Of a stretch of DNA of 64,000 nt, positions 39,401 to 52,000 are shown piece by piece; the stretch's first letter is position 1, and every line of letters starts with the position of its first letter. Source of the DNA: Nymphaea colorata. Lineage: Eukaryota > Streptophyta > Magnoliopsida > Nymphaeales > Nymphaeaceae. The notes below the pieces were generated by a model. The model saw nothing but the letters and a program-made list of their open reading frames with translations, was not told where the DNA came from and made no database searches. The DNA is taken from contig NC_045147.1 in assembly GCF_008831285.2 (NCBI RefSeq), positions 7,160,334-7,224,333 of the forward strand. The letters are read 5' to 3'. Made by a program: the position numbers and the translations under genes.

Positions 39401-42400
39401 TGGTGGCCCAAAACAATATGGATCCATTTACGCTGCAGCTTAAGCAATCATCCATGCATGTGTGAATTCTAAGGAGAGTTGTTCAGCCTTCCCTAGGACA
39501 CTCAGATTGGGAAGGCGGGAGCCCAACGCTCCAAGCACATCACACAACGATATCCCGGGGCCTTGCGCCGCCTGCGCTTCGAACAGGAGAGACCAGTGGC
39601 GAAGGCGGGACATCTCCCAAACACATTGCCACGATCCACTGGCCTCTCATCTATTATTCTTTCTTACTTATCCTTATGAAAGCACATTCACAACATGACT
39701 GACTAACTCATGAGGTTGGTTTATTTCGTGGGTGCACCCATACCTCCAAATGCCTCCACACGAGGGCTACACATATAGTCAACATTTTTAGCTAGCCATC
39801 ATAACTTTACAAGTACAACTACCCTCCAAATTCATTCGTTTGTATCATGCCCACGACAATAAATACTAAGCATATCACAACATTCATATCAATCAAACAC
39901 ATCAATCGCATCTTTCCAAACTTAGCCGAATCACAGAGAGTAGTCTTGGTTCGTGATTGGCTCGTAGCTGTCCTATGCAATTATCATTCTATGATGCTTT
40001 CTAATGCACAAACAGGGTCGAGGAGATGCTCGACTCGATACTCCACCTCATATGTCGTAAGCAGTTATCATTGCTAGTATGCACATGCAATTGCGTAGTA
40101 ATTTTAAAAACAAAACTAGTCACATCATCATTCAAACACATGCATGCATTTGTTCAATCACAACACAAGCATAGGATCCAATGTTTCTGAAGGGCACACA
40201 TTCTAAATTTGGCCCCAGGTAGGGATTTGCCTGGAATGCCGCCATACCTACACCCGTCGCCAAAATTACCCAAAACGTCTCGAGCTTCGAATCGTGTCGC
40301 TCAAGGTCTACTCGACGTGCCCGGTGTACCTACAAACACAATCAAGCGATAAGTTCTCTACTCGTTTTGCTTTACAATCTACACAAGTATGAAATAGAAT
40401 GATTGAGGGGTCATCGCCTCAAGAGGGTGCCGATGGGTAGTATTGGCCCATAAAGTCCTCCAATAGGTTTCTTCCCAACTCTTTGAGGTTGTGACCAAAC
40501 GATTTAAGCTTTGAGCTTACGATTTAACCAATCACTAATACGTTTCTCACTTGCTTTCTTAGTTGAGGCGCCTTCCTAATAATTACACCCAATTCACATA
40601 CTCTTTCCCAACTAACAACGTGATACACACATCGACAATAGCATGCGCCACCTGTTCGTAACGGCGGTCCTACACCTTCTCCACAATATCAAAGTCTCTA
40701 CCATACTTCGTAATCGCTTCGAAAATCAACCCATCATGCTAAAGATATAGATATACACGCGGATCCTCGTCCCTCCAAAATAGTCTTAGACCTTCCCCAA
40801 AAAGCAAAGTCGCTAGCATGCATTCTAAATCATCGAATCTTAAGTCTAGCATGCTCAATTAATAATTATACATGCCCTAACAGAAAATATTAGACAATTT
40901 AGGATCGGTTAAGCCTCGCTCGCCCCACTCTTAGAATCCAAACTGCTGCAGTTCTCCCGGCAGCCACCTCAAGTGTTCGGTTGATCCTCAAACGGCTAAA
41001 ATTAACTGTTGCCGTCACCTCCCAAGCCTTCAACTCACTGGTATGAGGGGAATGATGCTTCCCCAAGCTGCAATCAAATCCAACAGCCACAAAAGAGTGA
41101 AAATCAGTGAAAAGGGTGTTTAAGAGAGGGGTATGTCGTTAGAAGCGGCCCACGGTAGCCGTGAGGGATGCTGAAGACGTATGAGAGAGGACACGAGAGG
41201 ATGGGAGTGGGAGGAGGCTGGTGGTAAGGAGAGTGCGACAGAGAGGGGAGACAGACAGAGAAGGTTCGGACAGAGGGGAGAGACAGACAGAGAGGGGAAA
41301 TCAAGCGGGAAATGGGGAGAGGGAGAGGAGGAGGCAAAAGAGACGGTGAGAGCTCGAGCAGAGAGAGCATGCGCAGAGGGAGTGGGACGACACGAGAGGG
41401 AGAGGGTTGTGCAGGAGGGAGATAGTGCAGACAGAGAGGGGAGACAGCAGAAACAGTGAGAGAGGGAGGAGGAGAAGAAAGAAGAAAGAAGAAGGAAGAG
41501 ACAGAGAGAGGTCGAGAGGGCTCACCTGAGTAACACCGCCGCCACCACACCCTTCACCTCCATCGCCGCTACCACACCTTCCGTTGCCTGCTTCTCTGTG
41601 TCACAAGAATCAGCGGGAGACTAAGGGGGAGAGAACCAACGATCAGCGGAGACGAAGAGAGAGCCGGCGTTGGGCAATTCATGCAATGGATTTCGGGTCC
41701 GGATCTGGATCACGATCTACCAAAACAAATAACGTTACAATATATATGTTGGAGAACCAATAACGTTACAATATATATGTTGGAGAACCACGGTTCTTAG
41801 GTCTGAGATTCAAACACCATAAAACTATACAAGTATGTACAAACAAAACTGCATAGGGAAAATGTATATGACATTGTCACATTACTTCCTAGCAATCCCC
41901 CGTCCCTTCAGCCGCTCGATCAACGAGCATGATCCATTACATAGTGAACCTAATTAAGGCAGATAGTCATAGCATCAGCACAGCCACTGAGTACAATGAA
42001 AATCATTGCAAGATCTCCGATATATCGTTTGAGTGTAGAGTGCATGTATTGTATTGATTGTTAAAATAATAAATGAGTATCATTATTGGAAACAAGTTCA
42101 CTCCAGTGCTGGTGAGTTGTAGTTCAAAAGGTTCACTAAATTTGGTTTGCCGATTTCTTCGGCATTCCAACAAATTAGACTCAATTGAGTCAAACGAAAA
42201 CCAATCACATCGGTGATAATAAACAAAGCAGATAAATGCATGAATAAATAAATAAATAAATAAATAGACAATTTAGAAACTCATGAATTTTTAAGATGCA
42301 TACACGCGCACCCGCTTGAGTAAGATCACATGATGCTACCTAGCTCATCGGTGTATTTAGGGCGGACTGTTGCACAACTTATGGTCCCAAACACTGAGCC

Positions 42401-43033
42401 ACCGTGAATATTGACATAGTTTGGGGTAACCACTGCCATGACTCACATTTCATTGAGCTCAACTACATTACTGCAGTAACTGCATCCTACACTAGTTGCC
42501 TCACAGTAACTGCATCCCACACTAGTTGCCTCACTGTGGGGATGGACTCCTCTAAGTAGTCTAGGAAAGGAGCACTTTATACGCCAATCCCTTTATTTAG
42601 GGAAGGTTCCGATCATGCAGGTCTCCGAACCCCTGCGTCACCCATGTTGGCCCCTTTTTATGTTTTACAATTGAGTTCGACTTTTTATAGTCACAAATGT
42701 GCCGATTTTGGACTTTTCATTTTTGATATACCTAGTCGTTCTTGGCTAAGTCGCACAGGTGCACCCAATATGGTGGCGCACCTGCATCGGTGCGGGTGTG
42801 GGTGCGGCTCGACATGGCACTCGACTCGGTCAAACCGAATCGGATGCTGCTAACCGCACCTGTTCTTCTTTTCTCTTGTTTTTTTTTTTTTTCAATTTCT
42901 TCCTTTTCCTATCTTTTCCTCTTCTCTCTCTCCTCCCTATTTTGTTTAATAAAACTTTAAATTTTTATGACATTAAGTTAACCTTGATAAAAAAAAGTTT
43001 GAAAATATAGACAAATATAATTACTTATATAAC

Positions 43034-43086
<53 letters not shown>

Positions 43087-46000
43087 TTATTTATATTTAT
43101 ATTTATATTTATATATATATATTTATATTTATATGCTCTTGCCGTACCTACTCCCAATTTTTTTGGGAACTTGCTGTATCCTGCACAGGCACCCGCACCC
43201 ACACCAGCACCCGCACCCTGCACCCATGTTACATTGGTTCTCAGACTTTCCCGTCAATATAAAACCAGTCCCAGCCTATTGCCCATGTCGTAATGATAAT
43301 TTAGGCTATGAGCAAATGTTTGCGTAAAGTACAACTCACTCTTGGAATTCAATATCTAGCCTGTATCACCAACACAGCTTGAGTTCCCTATTCAGTGTGA
43401 CGTACTTTCAAAAATAGATACGACTAAATAACATGCATGTATGCATGACCATGTATTCAAAGAATCAAGCTGAACTTAATTAACTTAAGCCATTTTCTTA
43501 AACTTGCAACTTAGTTTAAGTCTGCTAAATCTTAACTTTGCTAGTCTAAGCACTCTATAAACGACGCGATTAATCTAATTATGTATTATTAACATTAATC
43601 TTAACTAAAACTCTGTGTGGTCAATCGCCTGCTTGGCTTCATCTCGACTCTAGGAGGTAGTCTAACTGAAGTTAGATAGTAGCAGACCAAGATTTACTAG
43701 TAATCATGGCCGATTAAGGCAAGCTAGGTCCCACGGCCTAGCCTTGCCCACTGTCAAGTTTCACGATACAGCAAACTGGAGTGCGGTTCGACACAGATTT
43801 TGACACAGCATAGACAATTAAGCCACGCGAACAATGCTGGTACAGTCTATTCGTTGCTCGTATGCGCTATGCGAAAAACGAGAGGGTTCAAGGTTTCGAA
43901 CGAAAATTCGGCAGCATCTCATCTACCGATCTGATTATTCTAGATTCTGATTCATCGAAATCATGAAGGATAGCTACAGAGCTCAGCCTAAAAAAAGTAA
44001 TTAATCTTTCTATGGTTAAAAATCTAAAATTTTACATGTAATCAGAAAAATTGCAATAACTTTCATTATACCTGATATTTTAGTAAAATCTTTACTCTAG
44101 GCGATTACAATATGCGAAAGGAAGGATTCAACAAAGTTTTGTTGCTGACAGACACTTTCTCTCTCCTCTATTTTCTCTCTTTCTCCTCTTCTCTTCTCCC
44201 CCTTCTCTCTCTTCTCTCTCTTTCTCCTCGTCTCTTTCTTTCTCCTCTTCTCTTTTTCTCATCTCTCTCTTTCTCTCTCCTCTCTCTATCTCATTCTTTT
44301 TCTCCTTTGCTAGTTATTTTAAATATTGTGACTCCTAGATTACTGTTGCCTGTAGTGTCAAGTCAGTATATTCCTCTTTTCCTGTGGTATTGCTTGGATT
44401 CTTTAGAAACTTATCTTCTTTTGCTGATGTAGGATCTTGCTACCATGATTCAGAAAGAGAGCATTGGTTGGGAAAGAGCCCTTCGTTGTCTAAGACATGC
44501 TCTGCATGCTACTCCATCTCCAGATTGGTGGAGACGTGTGCTTGTCATTGCTCCTTGCTATAGGCAACAAGCACAACAGCAAATAGTAGTCACTGGTGTT
44601 GTTTTCTCAGCAGAAATGGTTTCTGAGGCTATGATTGACAGAATAATGGAATTGTCGAAATGCACAAATTCAGGCAAGTGTCCTTTTCTGCATGGATTCA
44701 TCCTCTAGGGTTGGGTATATATGTGCATGCACAGGCAAGTGGTTTCTATGCCTCCTTAATAGTGCTTGTTCATGCTATCATAGGCAAAAAATAATCCCCA
44801 ATGTTATATCACCTACCCATAATTATTGTTGAGAGGAATATTTATAAGTTTGGGGTACTAGATTGCAATATTTATTAGTTGGCAGTGTTCTTTAATATTT
44901 TTGTTAAACATGAGAATCAATGCTTTTCTTGTCTCATCTCTATTTCAGTCGGGATTAGGGTTGGTAATACACAACTTGTTCTGATTTTTCTCATCTAAAG
45001 TCACATGGAGACTGGTAGAGGTATGGGTACCTGGGGAACCGGGGGGGGGGGGAGAGAAGGATCAGTACACATAAGACAATTGTAAAATTGTGAACACGAG
45101 GATACATCCAGGTATATGTATATATATGTGTGTGCAAAATTCCACAAAAAATAATATATTGTTGCATGGAAGCTGTTTGTAATTTGATAAAAAAAATTTG
45201 AGATTGTCACTTTGGACACAAAATCGAATTTGTAGAGAAAGTTTAGAAAAATTCTGTTGTAATGACACCAACAAATTAACCATATGTGTCTCAGGGTTCT
45301 TATTCCCATTAGCTGTATGATTCTAGAAAGAGCTATGACGCTCTATATAAGGACCCATATTTACAAGTCTAAAATTAATTGAAGACCGAACATTCCATTT
45401 GCTTGCTCTCCATTCAAGGTGCTTTTGATCTTTATTTGCAGGTTCTGACCAGGTATCAGAACCCTGCAGGGTCTAGTCCATCGATGCTACCATCACGACA
45501 CTTTGTCCAGGCCTATATCTCTGATTGTCTGATAAGTTAATGTAAGCTTCTCAAGAATCAGTTGCGATCAATACAGTTATCCAAGAGCAGAAAACCATAC
45601 TTGATGATCACCACTATGCCACTAAACGGTGAAAATTATATCCCATGGTCAAAAGTAGCTAGTCTTCTTCTATGTGGGAAATCAAAGATTGCCTATATGA
45701 ATGGAAAGATTACTGCACGAAGCAAAGGTGGTCATTATGATGAATGGGCAAGCCAACGACTGCCTGGTAATGTCGTGGCTTTGAACCCCAGGATCCCTCA
45801 ATTGCAGAAGAATTCTTGTTCCTAGGATCAAGCAAGCAGATTTGGGACACCTTGGTAGAGATATATGGAGAGAAGCATAACTTGGCCAGAGTATATTAGT
45901 TACAAGTTACAACAAGGTATTGCCAAAATGATAGCCTTCAAGGCTATCAGTCGACTGGTACGGTGGAGGAGAGGAAGAGAACGAGAGGGAGGAAGATCAA

Positions 46001-49000
46001 GAGAGAGAACAAAACATCATAATAACTTCCTTTAGGGCTAATCACACTTAAAAAGGATTACATTTACAGCATAAAGCAAAGCGGGTCCTTACCAAGGTAC
46101 CGATCCAAACTGACTGAACATAACCAGTTCCTAATAAACCCAAACATAACGTAAAACAAACATAACATAAAACAATGCTAACAAAGCTTAAACTAAAACA
46201 GCGCCTAACATATTACTCCCCCCATCGAAAAACACCTTGTCCTCAAGGTGTGAATAATGGAAAACAAGATGTGATGTCCTCACTATCTTCTCATGTTGCT
46301 GGTGCGTCTTCATTGGATAGCCATTCAATAAGCCATTGGTGACGCCACTTGTCGTTTACCTTTACCTTCCTCATGCCGATGCGTTGAAAAGGTGAAAGGT
46401 CAATTGCTTCTTATAAGATGGGGGTAGAATCAATATCTTTGCCGGTGGGACCGTTGGTGCAGAGCTTCAGTTTGGATACATGGAATACCGAATAGATAGA
46501 GCTTCCCTCGGAAAGTAAGAGCTCGTAAGCAAGTTTACCTACTCTTCGGTTGATTTTGTAGGGCCCAACGTAACAAGGGAGCAGCTTTTGCTGTCCAGCT
46601 CCTTTCAAGCGTGTGGTACGCTGCGGGGGCCTCTTCAAGAATACCCAATCGCCCGCTTGAAACGTCACTTCTTTATGGCGGCGATTGTATTGTAGGACCA
46701 TGCGATTTCGGGCTGCAGCTAAATGTTCCTTTAGGTCCTTCAAGATGACATCTCGGCAACGTAGTTGAGTGTCTATCGTGTCATCTCGTGCTGTGCTCGG
46801 CAAGTAACGGTGAACCGCAGGTGGTGGTCGCCCGTAGTCAACCTCAAAGGGGGTTGTATTTGTGAAGTGCACCAGCCGGTGTTGTATGCTAGTTCCGCCC
46901 ATGATAAATAATCTGCCTACGCCTTTGGACACTGCCCTGCGAAGCATCGGAGGTAGGTTTCTACGCAGCGATTCATTACCTCTGTTTGTCCATCTGTCTG
47001 CGGATGGTAGGCGTACTCATCTTTAGTTTTGTGCCCTGTAAGTGGAAGTATTTTCTCAAAAATGCATTAAGGAACACCGAATTTCGGTCACTGATAATGA
47101 ATCGAGGCATGCCATGTAGCTTCCTCACATGTTCTTGGAAGGCATGCGCAACACTCTTGACTGAGAAAGGGTGACTCAGAGCAATAAAGTGTGCCTATTT
47201 GGACAACCGATCAACCACCACTAACATCACTGATTTCCCACGCGATCGGGGTAGGCCTTCGATGAAGTCCATCGAAATATCTTTCCAAATCTGCCTCAGG
47301 AATTGGTAACAACTACAATAACCCGCTCAGGAATTGAGGTGCGACGACACAACAATTCAAAGGGAGATGAGCCATGCAATTCCAAACAATGGGGTAAGCT
47401 TTCCATTATATAATAATTTCAGTTCATCAATACGGATGACAAAAATGCCCTTAAATTACAACATTGATGCCTAACAAAAACAAGACATTAATATGACCAA
47501 AACAAGACGCGCTGACACTACAAAAGACCCAAAACCTCTCTAGTAGGATGTGAGTAGAGCCATCTGATCAACCTGCTGTCCTGGGTCCGCCAGAACCTGA
47601 AAAAGAAAGATAACTGAAGCTTAGCCTTTGGAGTATGACAACAAGCCAGATAAATCCCTAACCCTCTAAAGTAAGAGCTCATATACGAGTTAATCACAAT
47701 TATAAAAGCAAATCACCATCATGTCGTGATAGGGCCTAGTCACATGACTTGTTAAGAAGGCCCCTCACATGTATCACGACATGTAAAGATTACTCGATGG
47801 CCACAATCAACATATTTCATAATCACATTCACTTCATGCATATTCGCTTCATTCACATACTCTTCATTCACATACACTTCATTCACATTCTTTTCATTTA
47901 CATTAGCTTTAGTGAATTGATAGTTCCTGTGGGTGCAAACACAGGCACGTGCACACCGCGGGCAGCTTACAGCCGGGAGACAACCCCCATGGTGGCCCGA
48001 AACAATATGGATCCATTCACGCTACAGTGGAAGAGCACTCGTCCATGGATGTGTGAATTCCAAGGAGAGATACTCAGTCTTCCTTAGGACACCCAGTTTG
48101 GGAAGGCGGGAACCCAACGCTCCAAACACATCACACAACAGTACCCTGAGGCCTTGCATCGCCTGCGCTCTGAAACAGGTCTAGACCAGTGGCGAAGGCG
48201 GGACAACTTCCAAACACATTGCGACAACCCACTGGCCCTCATCTTTTATTCTTTTTACTTATCAGTATGATTGCACATTCACAAAATGATTGGCTAGCTC
48301 ATGAGGTTGATTCACTTCACGAGTGCACGTACATCTTCAATTGCCTCCACACGAGGGCTACACATATCATTAACACTCTTAGCTAGCCGTCATAACAATA
48401 CGAGTACAACTACCATTCAATTTCATTCATTTGTATTATGCCTATGGCAATGCATATGAAACATTATAACATTCACATCTCACATCACATCAATCATATC
48501 TTTCAAAACATAGCTGAACCACGGGGAGTAGTCTCGATCCATGATTGGGTCGTAACTGTCCTATGCAGTTATCATTGTAGGATGTTTTCTAATGCACAAT
48601 TGGGGTCGAGGAGATAATCGACTCGATACCCCACTTCATCTGTCCTAAGCAGTTATCATTTCTAGCATGCAAATGCAATTGCGTAGAAATTTTTAAAACA
48701 AAACTAATCACATGAGCATTTGATTCTCATGCATACATTCATTCAATCACATTACAATCATTCAATCACATCACAATCCTAGGATCCAATGATCCTAAGA
48801 ACACACATTCACAAATTGACCCCTGGCAGGGATTTGCCTGGAATGCCGCCATACATGTCGTGCGTCCACAAAACACCTAAAACGCCTCGAGCTTCGAATC
48901 CGGTCGCTCAAGGTCCATTGGACGTGCCCGATATACCTGCAAACATAAGCAAATGATAAGTTCTCTACTCGCTTCATTTTACAATTTATACAAGTATGAA

Positions 49001-52000
49001 ACATAATCATTGAGGCAGGTCATCGCCTTAAGAGGGTGTCGACTAGTAGTGTTGACCCACAAAGCCCTCCAATAGGCCTCTTCCCAACTCCTTGAGGTTG
49101 TCACCAAATGATTTAAGCTCCGCGCTTTCGATTTGAACCAATCACTAATCCGTTTCTCCTTTGCTTTCATAGTTGAGACGACTTCCCAATAGTTACACCC
49201 AACTTACGTATTCTTTTTCAACTAACACCACGATTCACACATTCACAATAGCATGCGCCACAAGTTCCTGAAAACGGTTCTAAATCTTCTCAACCACATC
49301 AAATCTCTACCTTGCTTTCTAATCATTTCGAAAATTAACCCAACATGCTAGAGGGATAATTATACATGTACATCATCGTCCTTTTCAAAATAGTCATTAA
49401 CTTTTCCCAAATTAGCAACATTGCTAATATGCATTCTAAATCTTCCAACCTTAAGTCTAGCATGCTCAATCAATAATTATACATGCTCCAACAACAAATA
49501 GTTGACAATGTAGGCTCGATTAAGCCTTGCTCACTACAATTTTAGCATCAAAACTGTTGTAGTGTACTCGGCAGCCACCTCAAGTGTTTGATCAAGCGCT
49601 AATGCCAATGATTGCTCGCTGCCGACGCCAATAACACAGCCTAATTGCTGGTAAGAGGGAGGAGGAGAAGGAGGTTAGGCTGAGGGTGAGAGGGAAAAAC
49701 AAATGGAAAATGAGGAGAGAAAGGCTGACCACGAGAGTTTGGCAGAGGGGAAAGCGTGCGGGAGAGAACTGGCGGGAAGTAGGAGAGTGGCGAGGGAGAG
49801 AGAGTGAGGAGTGTAGATAGAGAGGGAGGTTGAACAAAGAGAGAGAGAGCAGACAAAAGGGGAAAAGAGGAGGCGGACGGAGGGAGCGAGAGAGACTGCA
49901 GGGAGAGATGCGAGCAAAGAGACCGGAGCGCGGGCAAGGGGAGAGCGTGTGAGGAGCGTGGAATGAAGAGGGGGGACTCCACAGAAACAAAACGGAATAG
50001 AGGGAGAGGCGGTAGAAACAACGAGAGAGGGAGGAGGAGAAGAAGGAAGAAGGAGAAAGAAGAAGGAAAAGGCAAAGAGAGGTCGAAAGGGCTTACCGGA
50101 GCATTGCCATCGCCGTCGCCCTTCTTCCGCCGGCCCAAACATCGCCGCTGCCACACGCTGCGTGTTTCTACAGATTTGAACTCAAAAACATTATCAGTGC
50201 GAATGTTTTTGACAATGAAATCAAACTGAGTCTTTATTTCAATAATGAAAATTTTGAAGAATACAAATAACTTCAGACCTCTCTTTTAACAAGAACACCC
50301 AACTAAGACGAGAAAAATCGTCAACAATAACAAGGTAATACCTAAACTTGGCCCAACTTACAACCCGGCTAGGCCCCCAAACATCAAATGAATGAGATCA
50401 AAAACTGCATGACTCGATGGACTAATACTGGAAGGAAAACTACTTCTAGTGTGTTTGCCCAATTGACAGGCCTCACACTGGAATGACTCATACACAAAAA
50501 TATTAAGGAGGACACCACAGATCTTGGATAATGAAAGATGACCGAGTCAGAGATGTGACTGATAAGGGGTAGGCTTAGATAGAGCCATAGATGCCACACC
50601 TTCCACTGGTTCCGACAGAAGGTAAACTCCCTTGTGCTCATGGCCACCACCAATTGTCTTCCCATTTTGCAAGTCCTGAAAAATACATGAACCAGGATCA
50701 AATATGGCTCTACACTGCAAATCGTTTGTCAACTGAGTAATAGACAGAAGGTTAGCAGGAAATTCTGGAGCGTATAAAACATTGGAAAGAGATAAAATTA
50801 GAGAGTTTCACATCCCCAACTCTCATAATAGGAGAAAGTTTTCCATTAGCAAGTCTAACATGTTGAGGTTGTGCAAAACAATGCAATAAGGTAAATGAGT
50901 GAGGCTGACTGTAGAAATGTTTCGAAGCCCCAAAATCAATAATCCACACAGTACCTGGTTCATGGAAAGTTCTACCAACAAACAAAGAAGAATCCACCAC
51001 AACCGAGGATGCAGTAGCAGATGTCGAGGCAGGGAGAGAATACTGAGCCATAAGCTGATCATACTCAAACTTGCTCATAGTTACCATGGAGCTATCAGTA
51101 GTCGTCAAGGAGCTATCAGGAGTTTCTCCAAGTGACGTAGCAGCTCGGGCAGACCCTATAGGAATCTGAGAAGTGAATCTCCCTCTGCCACCTGAGGTAC
51201 TGAATCTTCTTACATGGGAACTAGGAGCTGGACGACCATGTTTGTCCCAACATCTATCTTCTAAATGTCCCAATTTGCCATAGTATGTACACTGAAATCT
51301 CCCTTTGCCCCCTACACCACGACCTGAGCCTCTTCCCCTTGTAGCATGTCCACGTCCTCCAGACACGGCTAAGGCAGCAGTAGGAGACTCACTCTGGGGC
51401 TGAGAGAGAGATACAACCAATCTACTGAGTCTATTATATGCCTCAGCAAGATCTGTAATTTCTGCACCAGTAAGCATCTGAACTTTAGCTACCTCATATT
51501 TAGGGGACAAACCAGCCAAGAACTTTGCCACCATAGTCTGCTCAAAATGAGTCTTGTAACATGCTTGACATGGAGGTTGAAGAGCCTTCAATCGTTCATA
51601 CGCTGCTTTAACTGAAGCAAAGTATTGAGATAGTTCCAAGCCACCTTGCTGCAGTTTGTGTAACTCCTGCTCAACTTGTAAAATTTTTGAAACATTCTTG
51701 TCATGAGAATAGGTCTGTCTCAAAATAGTCTACATGTGTTTACCAGTTGTATAGTAAGCAAGAGTAGGAGCGATATTAGACTGCAGACTGTTCATAATCC
51801 ATGCCATAACAATACTATTATCTTCTTTCCATGTTGTATACTTTCCTGTTTTAACATTTGGTTCATCTTCCTCAATGTTATGGTCTTTCCGATGTCCTAC
51901 TAAAGACATCATGAACATACGTGACCAAATTTCATAGTTGTGACCATCTAATTTCATAGTCGAACCATAGAAGAATGGATTCCCAACAACTTTGTATTCA

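Noticed and set aside
41104-41550. Ser/Leu/Pro-rich open frames
   Set aside because: Low-complexity GA/CT sequence of L3 copy 2 gives stop-poor frames. No domain is present.
49592-50229. Open frames up to 171 codons on the minus strand
   Set aside because: Same GA-rich region of L3 copy 3. Composition explains the length.
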